From an uncultured Prevotella sp. (lineage in GTDB: Bacteria > Bacteroidota > Bacteroidia > Bacteroidales > Bacteroidaceae): 64,000 bases of DNA. The notes beneath the pieces were generated by a model that was not told the DNA's origin, ran no database searches, and saw only the letters and a program-made list of their open reading frames with translations. The stretch is from assembly GCA_934196725.1 (NCBI GenBank), contig CAKPWR010000004.1, forward strand, positions 1 through 64,000, read 5' to 3'. Shown one piece after another: positions 1-7,832 of the stretch (its first letter is position 1; every line of letters starts with the position of its first letter). A program made the translations under genes and the position numbers.

Positions 1-275
1 TTAGCTTCAGCTTCAGCCTTGGCAGCCTCCTTGTTCAAGCTGTCGGTCTGCGCTTTCAGACGAGCAGCTTCAGCCTTGGCAGCCTCCTTGTTCAAGCTGT
101 CGGTCTGCGCTTTCAGACGAGCAGCTTCAGCCTTCATCTTAGCAATTTGCAGTGCTTTCTTGGCAGCTTCCAATTGTTTTTGAGCTTCTTCAAGCTGTTG
201 CTGCTCTGTAAGCACAGTCTGTGCTTGCATAGCAAGAGGAAGAAGCATCATTATAGGGATAATAAATTTTTTCAT
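1..275 (-). CDS. Secreted coiled-coil protein with 19-residue repeats (partial, C-terminus outside window)
   Basis: The gene runs leftward and leaves the window, so only the first 91 residues are seen. It starts MKKFIIPIMMLLPLAMQAQ, a typical Bacteroidales Sec signal peptide. The mature part is Ala/Lys/Glu/Gln-rich and predicted coiled coil. Two tandem 57-bp units (9-65 and 66-122) encode a 19-residue repeat of the form AARLKAQTDSLNKEAAKAE. The function is not recognised. Repeats like this can form a periplasmic rod or spacer before a C-terminal domain, possibly peptidoglycan-binding or OmpA-like, which would lie outside the window. The unit number may vary by slippage. Confidence 0.75.
   Translation of the reverse strand, partial: MKKFIIPIMMLLPLAMQAQTVLTEQQQLEEAQKQLEAAKKALQIAKMKAEAARLKAQTDSLNKEAAKAEAARLKAQTDSLNKEAAKAEAEA
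9..122 (-). repeat. Two tandem 57-bp coding repeats
   Basis: Units at 9-65 and 66-122 are identical, and each encodes 19 residues, so copy-number change keeps the frame. A partial third unit follows toward 130. Identity at the DNA level points to recent duplication or homogenisation. Confidence 0.85.
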
Positions 276-322
276 GCTGGATTTTCTAAAGATCTAAAAA
301 ATAATTCAATAGCCGAATAAGG

Positions 323-411
323 CGGAAGATGAGGGATTCAAACCCCCGATACCCGAAAGAGGGTATACCGGATTTCGAGTCCAGCGCATTCGGTCACTCT
401 GCCAATCTTCC
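323..411 (-). tRNA. tRNA-Ser (anticodon CGA)
   Basis: Read on the minus strand, a 7-bp acceptor stem (GGAAGAT with ATCTTCC) encloses a D arm, an anticodon arm with loop CTCGAAA (anticodon CGA), a long variable arm (TACCCTCTTTCGGGTA region) typical of class II tRNAs, and a T arm with GGTTCAAATCC. Length is 89 nt with discriminator G. The bases after it are CCT, so CCA is not fully encoded and must be added enzymatically. It lies between the secreted repeat protein and trxB, both on the same strand. Confidence 0.95.
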
Positions 412-420
412 TTCGTCTTT

Positions 421-459
421 GTCAGATGCAAAAGTACGACATTTTTTGCATCTGACAAA
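421..459 (-). promoter_or_regulatory. Promoter of tRNA-Ser with a perfect 13-bp inverted repeat
   Basis: On the minus strand a TACTTTTG -7 box (429-436) is 19 bp from a TTTG -33 box (456-459), placing transcription start about 10 nt before the tRNA. A perfect inverted repeat, GTCAGATGCAAAA at 421-433 and its complement at 444-456, spans almost the whole promoter, so it could be an operator. A hairpin role is also possible. Confidence 0.7.
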
Positions 460-499
460 ATATAGACGATTTTTTTTAACTTAATTATACTTTCGCTTG

Positions 500-625
500 T
501 AAGCCTAATGCACTCAGATAGCAAACTCCACACGAAAGGGCAGAAACTCCTAGCCCAGGCCTGCCCTGGGCTATTTTGAACACAGCCAAGGTATCCTGAA
601 GGGTAAAAGCTTTTAAACCCCTACA
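500..625. repeat. Dispersed intergenic palindromic repeat abutting trxB
   Basis: The segment contains CCACACGAAAGGGCAGAAAC, CTCCTAGCCCAGG..CCCTGGGCT and AAGCTTTTAAACCCCTACA blocks, also found in the same order at about 60310-60490. The last block (CCCCTACAAGG) covers the trxB stop codon (621-623). It resembles REP-like repeats scattered at gene ends in Bacteroidales. No coding potential is evident. Confidence 0.7.
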
Positions 626-1553
626 AGGTTTGCAGGTATCTGTCTGCTTCGATAGCTGCCTTGGCTCCAGAACCAGCCGCAACGATTCCCTGACGGTAAA
701 CTGGGTCGGCAACGTCACCCGCCGCAAAGATGCCAGGCAGCTTAGTGCTTGCAGTACCCGGGATAACCTTGATGAAACCCTGCTCGTCCAGTTCAAGATA
801 ATCCTTGAAAAGGTCGGTATTAGGCTTATGGCCGATAGCCAGGAAGAAACCGTCGATGGCGATGTCAAACTCCTCCTCGTTTGCTTCGTCCTTATGACGG
901 ACGAGATGGGCACCCTCAACACCGTTCTCTCCGAAGAGACCTAATGTGTTGGTTTCAAAGAGGATTTCGATATTCTCCTTTTCCTTCACGCGCTGCTGCA
1001 TGATTTCTGCTGCACGCAGATAAGGCTTGCGGACAATCATGTAAACCTTCTTGGCAAGACTGGAGAGATAGAGAGCCTCTTCACAGGCTGTATCGCCACC
1101 GCCCACAACAGCTACGGTACGTTTGCGATAGAAGAAACCGTCGCAGGTAGCACATGCCGAAACGCCCTGTCCGCGGTATTTCTCTTCATCTGCCAGACCT
1201 AGATATTTGGCAGAAGCACCTGTCGCGATGATCACGGTATCAGCCTCAATCTCATTGCCGCGCTCATCTGTCAGGTGATAAGGGCGGGAACTGAAGTCTA
1301 CCTTCTCGATGCTTCCGTCTCTCAGGTCGGCACCGAATCTTGCCGCCTGCTCCTTCATGTCCATCATCATCTGGGTTCCGTCTACACCGTTAGGGTAGCC
1401 AGGGAAGTTTTCAACTACGGTGGTGATGGTAAGCTGTCCGCCAGGTTGCATACCTGAATAGAGAACAGGCTTGAGATCGGCTCTACCTGCATAGATGGCT
1501 GCAGTATATCCTGCAGGTCCACTGCCTATGATTAATGTCTTTACTTTTTCCAT
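621..1553 (-). CDS. trxB: Thioredoxin-disulfide reductase
   Basis: A 310-residue cytoplasmic flavoprotein that passes electrons from NADPH through FAD to thioredoxin. It shows the N-terminal FAD-binding GSGPAGYTAA, the redox-active CATC at about 135-138, the NAD(P)-binding GGGDTACEEA, and the C-terminal AAGDV FAD motif. Length is normal for the low-molecular-weight family. The usual HRR..R segment that grips the NADPH 2'-phosphate reads VRKPYLRA here. That is a family variant which keeps a basic patch, so NADPH use is likely but not certain. It is a single gene with its own promoter and with a repeat element at its stop codon. Confidence 0.95.
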   Translation of the reverse strand: MEKVKTLIIGSGPAGYTAAIYAGRADLKPVLYSGMQPGGQLTITTVVENFPGYPNGVDGTQMMMDMKEQAARFGADLRDGSIEKVDFSSRPYHLTDERGNEIEADTVIIATGASAKYLGLADEEKYRGQGVSACATCDGFFYRKRTVAVVGGGDTACEEALYLSSLAKKVYMIVRKPYLRAAEIMQQRVKEKENIEILFETNTLGLFGENGVEGAHLVRHKDEANEEEFDIAIDGFFLAIGHKPNTDLFKDYLELDEQGFIKVIPGTASTKLPGIFAAGDVADPVYRQGIVAAGSGAKAAIEADRYLQTL

Positions 1554-1592
1554 TTATTTACTTTAGTTTATAATTCTTATTCATAGATTATG

Positions 1593-1623
1593 CAAAGTTA
1601 CTATATTTCGGTTAGATTACAAA
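1593..1623 (-). promoter_or_regulatory. trxB promoter
   Basis: On the minus strand a TAACTTTG box (1593-1600) lies 19 bp from TTTG (1620-1623), matching the Bacteroidetes primary-sigma consensus. The start codon is about 40 nt downstream. Confidence 0.7.
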
Positions 1624-1737
1624 ATAATGAACCGTTTTTTTTCTATCTTTAAGATTTTATTGCTATCTTTGCACCCAGAATAAAAAATAAGCAAGATAGT
1701 TGCATCTAATCAGACGAATAATAACAAAAAAAGAGAT

Positions 1738-2838
1738 ATGAATACAATTAAGAAAATTGTACTTACGGGTGGTCCTTGTGCGGGAAAAACCACTGCACTG
1801 GTCAAGGTTATTGAGCATTTTACGAGTCTTGGCTATAAGGTGTTTACCATTCCTGAAGTACCAACCATGTTCACCCAGTCGGGTATGAATTATCTTACCA
1901 AAAACGAGAAGTTTTTCTTTGAGGGAGAGAAGGCTACCTTTCTGACTCAGATTGGCTTAGAGGATAGCTTCTCTCGTATGGCAGAAACTTTGGACCAGCC
2001 GGTCATCATCGTTTGCGATCGTGGTACGATGGATATTTCTACTTATCTTTCTGAAGATTTCTGGAACCGCATCATCTCCGAGCAGGGTTACAGCAACACC
2101 CAGTTGCGTGAGCGTTATGATGCGGTGCTTCATCTCGTGAGTGCTGCTGATGGAGCAGAACAGTTCTATACCACAGCCAATAATGCGCAGCGATTGGAGA
2201 AGGCAGATGAGGCTGGTCTTCAGATAGCCCGTGAACTGGATAAGAAGATTGTTTCTGCCTGGAAGGGTCATCCTCATCTCCGTGTCATCAACAATCATGA
2301 GGACTTTGAGAACAAGCTCAATCGTGTGTTGAAGGAAATCAGCAATGTCCTGGGTATTCCTCAGCCGATAGAGGAGGAGCGTAAGTATATCGTGAAGCTG
2401 GTGGGCGAGGTGCCTAATGCCATTGACAGCGATATTGTCCAGACTTATCTTTCGGGTGAGCCGGGTAGTGAAATCCGTCTTCGTCGCCGTAGTTTCGAGG
2501 GTGGGAAATATGTTTACGTTCATACGTCCAAGAAGCGTATTTCGGATAAGGAACAGATTGAGACAGAGCGTCAGATCAATGCCAATCTCTATGAGTCGAT
2601 GCTGCAGCAGGCAGACCCTTACCGTGCCACCATCCGCAAGCATCGCAAGAGCTTTATCTGGAAGGGACAGTATTTCGAACTGGATTCCTTCGAGCAGCCA
2701 GTTCACGACCTGATGATACTGGAAACCAAGGGAATTGCTCAGCATGAGAATGTGAATTTTCCTCCATTCATCCAGGTAGTGGAGGATATTACGGGCAATA
2801 CTCAATATGACAACTATAATATTGCATTGAAGAAGTAA
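1738..2838 (+). CDS. P-loop ATPase fused to a CYTH-type domain (Ttd14/NadR-like)
   Basis: A 366-residue two-domain protein. Residues about 5-195 form an AAA_28/NadR-type P-loop domain with Walker A GGPCAGKTT at 11-19 and a later CDRGTMD acidic motif. Residues about 205-366 form a CYTH (triphosphate tunnel) domain, with the EERKYIVKL entry strand, alternating basic residues (EIRLRRR, KYVYVHTSKK) and LETKG near the end. The architecture matches the eukaryotic protein Ttd14 and bacterial ATPase/CYTH proteins. A nucleotide- or triphosphate-linked kinase or phosphatase role is likely, but the substrate is unknown. It is monocistronic and ends in a strong bidirectional hairpin. A TATCTTTG box at 1664-1671 is the likely -7 element. 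Confidence 0.8.
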   Translation: MNTIKKIVLTGGPCAGKTTALVKVIEHFTSLGYKVFTIPEVPTMFTQSGMNYLTKNEKFFFEGEKATFLTQIGLEDSFSRMAETLDQPVIIVCDRGTMDISTYLSEDFWNRIISEQGYSNTQLRERYDAVLHLVSAADGAEQFYTTANNAQRLEKADEAGLQIARELDKKIVSAWKGHPHLRVINNHEDFENKLNRVLKEISNVLGIPQPIEEERKYIVKLVGEVPNAIDSDIVQTYLSGEPGSEIRLRRRSFEGGKYVYVHTSKKRISDKEQIETERQINANLYESMLQQADPYRATIRKHRKSFIWKGQYFELDSFEQPVHDLMILETKGIAQHENVNFPPFIQVVEDITGNTQYDNYNIALKK

Positions 2839-2917
2839 AATGCATTGAAGAGATCATGTGTAACAGGCTTGCAGTCAAGCCTTATTTTACAAAGTTTCGT
2901 ATCTGAAAAGAAAACGG

Positions 2918-2997
2918 AAGAAGCCTCATTTGGAGTCGGTTTAAGCCTGAAATAACCTTTACGTTAGGCTTAAACCAATTTCAAATGAGGCTTCTTT
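2918..2997. terminator. Long bidirectional hairpin terminator
   Basis: GAAGCCTCATTTGGA and GGTTTAAGCCT pair with AGGCTTAAACC and TTTCAAATGAGGCTTC, giving a nearly continuous stem of about 30 bp. It is flanked by A-rich sequence on the left and T-rich sequence on the right. It sits between convergent genes (the CYTH ATPase and the Gly-rich secreted protein) and can serve both. Confidence 0.85.
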
Positions 2998-3035
2998 TCT
3001 TACCTTTCTTTTCTTTTCTTGTTTTACTTTAAATA

Positions 3036-4115
3036 TTATCTTCTGCCACCGAAGCTACCGCCGCCGCTTTTGCCCCCACCATTGCTGTGAGAACCGCCAC
3101 CACCGAATGAACGGGATGTTCCGCCTCCTCCGAATGAGCGTGAAGATGAACTGTTTCCGCTATTGAATGAACGGCTATTGCTTCCGCCGTTGAATGAGCG
3201 GTTGCTGCCACCGAAAGAACGGTTGCTGCCAAACGAACTGCTGTTTGGAGTTGTAGAACGTGGGGCGAAATCGCGGTTCATGTTATGACGGCTGTTGCTG
3301 CTGGAACCGCCGAATGAACGGTTTCCGCCAAAAGTGCCGCTACCGTTATTGTTGCGGTTATTGATACCATTATTGTTGTGGGTGTTGAAACCGCTATTGT
3401 TGTTGCTTCTGCTTCCGAAAGATCTTCCACCGAAAGATCCTCCACCGAAAGATCCACCTCCGTTGTTGCGGTTGCCTTCTATACGGCTATTATTGAATGA
3501 ACCGTTGCCGAAGTTGCGGTCTCTGGTAACTGTGGTACGGGTGCTGCTCTGGCGCTGCATATTGCCGAAAGACTGTCCGCGACCGTAATCGCCACGGTTG
3601 AAACCGTCTCTCATTCCCATGCGTGGCTGACCGCCTGCAAATGGTCTGCCGTATGCACGTCCGTGATACCAGCTTCTGCCGCCGTTCACTCTCCAGCAGT
3701 GGTCGCCTCTATAGCTAACGTAGAAGTGTGGTCTACCGAAGAAGTAGTAGTCGCGGCGAGGATAACGTGCGTAGATTCCGAAATGCCAGTAACCTCCGTC
3801 CCAGTAGAGAGGGCGATAGAAGTAGGTGGCATCGCAGAAAGCGCGATACTGCCAGTCGAGCAGGATATAGCTCAGGTCGAGATTACGCTGGCGCCAGTAT
3901 ACGCCATACAGGTCATCATAAGTATTGATGCCCATCAGATAGTCGAGGTTCACTTCATAAGCTGCCTCGTACTGATCGTCGGTCAGGTTCAGCTCGTAAG
4001 CCATCTTGTCAGTCAGGAATAGAGCCTGCTGGCGTGCCTGTTCGTAACTCATTGCTGATGCAGTAGTGAATGTCATGGTGAACATTGCTACAAGTGCTAT
4101 GATAAACTTCTTCAT
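3036..4115 (-). CDS. Secreted Gly/Ser/Asn-rich low-complexity protein
   Basis: A 359-residue protein with an N-terminal signal peptide (cleavage near TASA, residue 21). Residues 22-150 are Tyr/Trp/Asp-rich and probably folded. They contain a helical LTDDQYEAAYEVNLDYL segment and a Tyr/Trp-rich YRPLYWDGGYWHFG stretch. From about residue 165 it becomes repeats of RSFGG, GGGSFGG, NNNGINNR and similar, a disordered low-complexity tail. No enzyme motif is visible and the function is unknown. An envelope or cell-surface role is inferred from the signal peptide. The repeat tract is internally duplicated at DNA level and may vary between strains. Confidence 0.75.
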   Translation of the reverse strand: MKKFIIALVAMFTMTFTTASAMSYEQARQQALFLTDKMAYELNLTDDQYEAAYEVNLDYLMGINTYDDLYGVYWRQRNLDLSYILLDWQYRAFCDATYFYRPLYWDGGYWHFGIYARYPRRDYYFFGRPHFYVSYRGDHCWRVNGGRSWYHGRAYGRPFAGGQPRMGMRDGFNRGDYGRGQSFGNMQRQSSTRTTVTRDRNFGNGSFNNSRIEGNRNNGGGSFGGGSFGGRSFGSRSNNNSGFNTHNNNGINNRNNNGSGTFGGNRSFGGSSSNSRHNMNRDFAPRSTTPNSSSFGSNRSFGGSNRSFNGGSNSRSFNSGNSSSSRSFGGGGTSRSFGGGGSHSNGGGKSGGGSFGGRR

Positions 4116-4262
4116 AATCGTATATTTTTAATTTGTTTATACTCTTGTTTCTTATTTCTGGTGCAAAGATAGGACGATTTTCGTTCTTGGAGTAAGGTTT
4201 TTCCCTAAATAGGTGGGGGAAAATCCCTACATCCCGTTTTTTACCTTAAATAAAATAAAAAA

Positions 4263-4295
4263 GTTGCGTCACTTGAAAAAAATGCAGTACTTTTG
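4263..4295 (+). promoter_or_regulatory. radA promoter
   Basis: GTTG at 4263-4266, a 21-bp spacer and TACTTTTG at 4288-4295 fit the Bacteroidetes promoter pattern. It puts the transcript start near 4300 and supports ATG 4317 rather than ATG 4293 as the radA start. Confidence 0.7.
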
Positions 4296-4316
4296 CATGA
4301 ATTAAAAGTCACATTT

Positions 4317-5768
4317 ATGGCAAAGGATAAAATAGCATACGTTTGTAGCAACTGTGGACAGGAAAGTTCCAAGTGGATGGGTAAATGCCCAAGTTGCGGA
4401 CAATGGAACACTTTCAAGGAGATTCGCATTGCGGGCGATAGTGGCTCGCAGGCGGCTAAGAATGCCGGCATGACTATGAGGCATGGCGGGGCTGCTACCA
4501 TGTTCGGTGGTCAGCATAGCGACAATGATGCCAAGCCGATGAAGTTGCGCGACATCTCTGCCATTGATGAGCCTCGCATCGATATGCGCGATGAGGAACT
4601 GAACCGTGTATTGGGTGGAGGAATGGTGCCGGGAAGCATCACCTTGCTGGGTGGTGAACCGGGCATCGGTAAGAGTACGCTTACTCTGCAGACCATCCTG
4701 AATATGACAGACCGCCGTATTCTCTACGTCAGCGGTGAGGAGAGTGCGCATCAGATTAAGTTGCGTGCCGACCGACTGGCAAAGGGACAGGCGCAGTTGA
4801 GGGGTGAGGCAGTGGTTAATCCTTTTGATCATATCACGATTCTCTGTGAAACCCAGTTGGAGAAAATCTTCTCTCATATCCAGGAGGTGGCTCCGGGACT
4901 CATCGTCATTGACTCTATCCAGACCATCGCTACCGAAGAGGTAGACAGTTCTCCGGGTTCGGTATCACAGGTCCGTGAGTGTGCTGCCCATCTTCTCCGT
5001 TTTGCCAAGACCAGTGGCATTCCGGTTATCCTGATAGGCCATATCAATAAGGAGGGAACCTTGGCGGGACCAAAGATATTGGAGCATATCGTGGATACTG
5101 TTATCCAGTTTGAGGGTGACCAGCATTATATGTATCGCATTCTGCGCAGCATCAAGAACCGATTCGGAAGTACTTCGGAACTGGGTATCTACGAGATGTT
5201 GCAGGGTGGATTGAGACAGGTGAGCAACCCTTCGGAACTGCTTCTTACAGAGGATCATGACGGACTTTCGGGTGTAGCCATTAGTGCAGCCATCGAGGGC
5301 GTCCGTCCGTTCCTGGTAGAAACGCAGGCTTTGGTGAGTACGGCTGCATATGGAACACCGCAGCGCTCGGCAACGGGTTTTGACCAGCGCCGACTGAACA
5401 TGCTTCTGGCGGTAATGGAAAAGCGGGTAGGCTTCAAGCTGATGCAGAAGGATGTGTTCCTGAATATTGCCGGTGGATTGAGAGTTACCGACCCTGCGAT
5501 GGACCTGAGTGTGCTGGCTGCAGTATTGAGCAGTAATGTGGATACGGCGATAGAGCAGGGGTGGTGCATGGCAGGTGAAGTAGGACTAAGTGGCGAGGTT
5601 CGTCCGGTGAGTCGTATCGAACAGCGCGTTGCAGAGGCTGAGAAACTCGGCTTCCAGCACATCATCATTCCGAAATACAACTATCATGGTTTCGATCATC
5701 AGAAGTTTCAGATAGAGATTCATCCCGTAAGGAAAGTTGAAGAGGCGTTCCGCTGCCTGTTCGGGTAA
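4317..5768 (+). CDS. radA: DNA repair protein RadA (Sms)
   Basis: A 483-residue ATP-dependent branch-migration and recombination helper. It has an N-terminal C4 zinc finger (C10, C13, C24, C27), Walker A GGEPGIGKS at 112-120, the RadA-specific KNRFG motif, and a C-terminal Lon-protease-like domain (GEVGLSGEVRPV segment) that lacks proteolytic function in this family. Length is usual. ATG 4317 was chosen because MAKDK directly precedes the zinc finger and the promoter -7 box lies over the upstream ATG. It stands alone and is followed by an intergenic direct/inverted repeat and queC. Confidence 0.95.
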   Translation: MAKDKIAYVCSNCGQESSKWMGKCPSCGQWNTFKEIRIAGDSGSQAAKNAGMTMRHGGAATMFGGQHSDNDAKPMKLRDISAIDEPRIDMRDEELNRVLGGGMVPGSITLLGGEPGIGKSTLTLQTILNMTDRRILYVSGEESAHQIKLRADRLAKGQAQLRGEAVVNPFDHITILCETQLEKIFSHIQEVAPGLIVIDSIQTIATEEVDSSPGSVSQVRECAAHLLRFAKTSGIPVILIGHINKEGTLAGPKILEHIVDTVIQFEGDQHYMYRILRSIKNRFGSTSELGIYEMLQGGLRQVSNPSELLLTEDHDGLSGVAISAAIEGVRPFLVETQALVSTAAYGTPQRSATGFDQRRLNMLLAVMEKRVGFKLMQKDVFLNIAGGLRVTDPAMDLSVLAAVLSSNVDTAIEQGWCMAGEVGLSGEVRPVSRIEQRVAEAEKLGFQHIIIPKYNYHGFDHQKFQIEIHPVRKVEEAFRCLFG

Positions 5769-5917
5769 GGAACTTTGAGATTTGAACATTGAACTTTATG
5801 ATTAGCCTTGCTGTTTCTATACAGTATTATATAAATGCATATCAAACAGTTCAAAGTTCAAAATTCAAAGTTCAAAGTAATCAAACAGTTCAAAGTTCAA
5901 AATTCAAAGTTCAAAGG
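5768..5917. repeat. Intergenic repeat between radA and queC
   Basis: Two 36-bp copies (5842-5877 and 5881-5916) built of TTCAAAGTTCAAAATTCAAAG sub-repeats follow an inverted counterpart at about 5769-5797 (AACTTTGAGATTTGAACATT). The arms can fold into a long hairpin. This is a recognised style of Bacteroidales intergenic repeat. The second copy ends about 10 bp before the queC start, so it lies in the queC leader. Confidence 0.7.
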
Positions 5918-5925
5918 AAAAGTAG

Positions 5926-6579
5926 ATGAAGGATTCAGTAATTATTGTGAGTGGTGGAATGGATAGCATCACACTGCTCTATGACAAGAAGGACGAGATA
6001 GCCCTGGGTATCAGTTTTAACTATGGAAGCAATCATAATGAGCGGGAGATTCCTTTCGCCAAGATGCATTGTGAGAGATTGGGAATCAAGCATATCATTA
6101 TCGATTTGGGATTCATGCACCAGTATTTCAAGAGTTCACTCCTGGAAGGGGCGGATGCAATTCCTGAGGGACATTATGCTGCCGACAACATGAAGTCTAC
6201 CGTGGTGCCTTTCCGCAACGGTATCATGCTGAGCATTGCCATTGGTATTGCTGAGAGCAATAACCTCAAGAAGGTGTTTATCGCCAATCATGGCGGTGAT
6301 CATACCATCTACCCAGACTGTCGTCCGGAGTTTATCAAAGCTATTGATGAGGCTGCTGAGGCAGGCACATTCGTGGATGTCCGAGTGGTGGCTCCTTATA
6401 CCAATATTACCAAGGGCGAGATTGCAGCCATCGGCAAGAAACTAGGTATTGATTATGCCGAGACCTGGAGCTGCTACAAGGGTGGTGAGAAGCACTGCGG
6501 AAAATGCGGTACATGCGTGGAGCGCAAGGAAGCCCTGGCTGAGGCGGGTATCGAAGATACCACGGAGTATGAGGAATAA
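5926..6579 (+). CDS. queC: 7-cyano-7-deazaguanine synthase QueC
   Basis: A 217-residue cytoplasmic enzyme that converts 7-carboxy-7-deazaguanine to preQ0 with ATP and ammonia in queuosine biosynthesis. It has the PP-loop motif SGGMDS at 9-14 and four zinc ligands near the end (C183, C191, C194, C197 in WSCYKGGEKHCGKCGTC). No other que genes are in the window, although queD, queE and queF are often nearby in other bacteria. The gene after it, with a roughly 70-bp gap, is an unrelated thioredoxin-like protein. Confidence 0.93.
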   Translation: MKDSVIIVSGGMDSITLLYDKKDEIALGISFNYGSNHNEREIPFAKMHCERLGIKHIIIDLGFMHQYFKSSLLEGADAIPEGHYAADNMKSTVVPFRNGIMLSIAIGIAESNNLKKVFIANHGGDHTIYPDCRPEFIKAIDEAAEAGTFVDVRVVAPYTNITKGEIAAIGKKLGIDYAETWSCYKGGEKHCGKCGTCVERKEALAEAGIEDTTEYEE

Positions 6580-6647
6580 GGTGCCTTATATAATTAAGGT
6601 ATAGATAAAGGTTATTATGGAAATATAAAAGAAAAGACATCGTACGA

Positions 6648-7772
6648 ATGAAGAAAATGATTTTTACTGCTGCTTTGGTGCTGGCATCAACAGCAGCGAT
6701 GGCTCAGAAGAGCAACTTTCAGGTGAAAGTGGATTTGAAGAACTTTGCTACCGATTCAGTAATCGTGTTCAAAGGCCGTGATGTGAAGATGGATACCATC
6801 TTGGTTAAGAATGGTAAGTTTACCTATTCTGATAACCTTGCCAAGGTGTCAAACCGTGCTTTCTTGACACCAAAGGCCTATCGTGGTTTGGAAAGAAAGA
6901 TGTTCAACTTCCCTTGCGTGCCAGGCGAGAAGGCAGAGATAAAGGGTGATTTCGCTACCCGTTTCGATATTACCGGTAGTAAGTTCTATCAGCAGTATCA
7001 TGAGGTGGACTTGATGCTGGAGTCGGCAGAGAAGGATTTGAAGGATTTCTCAGAGTCTCTGAATGCCCGCATGAAGAATGGTGAAAAGCGCGAGAGCATT
7101 ATGGATGATTACGAGAAGAAGATGCCTGCTCTGGAGAAGGCAAGAACAGAGAAGATCTTTGCTTTCGTCAAGCAGAACCCTGACAATGAGGGCTGCGCAA
7201 CACTTTTCGAGAAGTTGAACGATTACGGTCAGATGAAGGAACTTCTGGGCTTGCTCTCAGAGAATGTGAAGAATGGTAGAATGAAGGGCTATTATCAGCA
7301 GTTTATTGATATGGCCAAGGAACGTGCTGAAGCTGAGGAGAAAGCTAAGAAGCTTCAGGCTTCAGGCTTAGATGCTCCTGACTTTACATTGAACGATATC
7401 AATGGGAAGCCATTTACATTCTCTAGTCTCCGTGGCAAGTATGTTGTCATCGACTTCTGGGGCTCATGGTGCGGTTGGTGTATCAAGGGTATGCCTAAGA
7501 TGAAGGAGTACTACGAGAAGTACAAGGGTAAGTTCGAAATCCTGGGTGTTGACTGCAACGATACCGAGGCTAAGTGGAAGGCTGCTGTAGAAAAACATCA
7601 GTTGCCATGGATTCACGTCTATAATCCAAAGGGTAGCGATGTACTCGACAAGTATGGTGTCCAGGGTTTCCCAACCAAGATTATCATTGGTCCTGACGGC
7701 AAGATCGTAAAGACCATCGTAGGTGAGGATCCTGCATTCTACACCTTGTTGGATGAAGTGCTGGGTAAGTAA
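6648..7772 (+). CDS. Periplasmic TlpA-like disulfide reductase (copy 1, CGWC)
   Basis: A 374-residue envelope protein: signal peptide (1-19, cleaved near AMA-Q), an N-terminal DUF4369-like beta domain (about 22-110), a helical linker (about 115-235) and a C-terminal thioredoxin/AhpC-TSA fold (240-374) with active site WGSWCGWC (cysteines 275 and 278). It probably reduces or exchanges disulfides outside the cytoplasm. It is followed after 60 bp by a paralogue whose last roughly 130 residues differ at only a few positions, while the N-terminal halves differ strongly. The pair is probably cotranscribed. Confidence 0.88.
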   Translation: MKKMIFTAALVLASTAAMAQKSNFQVKVDLKNFATDSVIVFKGRDVKMDTILVKNGKFTYSDNLAKVSNRAFLTPKAYRGLERKMFNFPCVPGEKAEIKGDFATRFDITGSKFYQQYHEVDLMLESAEKDLKDFSESLNARMKNGEKRESIMDDYEKKMPALEKARTEKIFAFVKQNPDNEGCATLFEKLNDYGQMKELLGLLSENVKNGRMKGYYQQFIDMAKERAEAEEKAKKLQASGLDAPDFTLNDINGKPFTFSSLRGKYVVIDFWGSWCGWCIKGMPKMKEYYEKYKGKFEILGVDCNDTEAKWKAAVEKHQLPWIHVYNPKGSDVLDKYGVQGFPTKIIIGPDGKIVKTIVGEDPAFYTLLDEVLGK

Positions 7773-7832
7773 TTCCTTCGCAAAACTTTTTTTGCTGGTG
7801 ATTGGGATTCTAAAGGATAAAACATAAAGCAA

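Noticed and set aside
1957-2805. A 282-codon open frame antisense to the ATPase-CYTH gene
   Set aside because: It is a shadow of a gene with clear Walker A and CYTH motifs.
3029-3588. Open frames antisense to the Gly-rich secreted protein
   Set aside because: They are low-complexity shadows of the repetitive coding sequence; the sense frame has a signal peptide and a clear start.
5926-6579. queC as part of a deazaguanine DNA-modification (dpd-like) cluster
   Set aside because: Neighbours are radA and thioredoxin-like genes; no dpd genes are present, so tRNA queuosine synthesis is the simpler reading.
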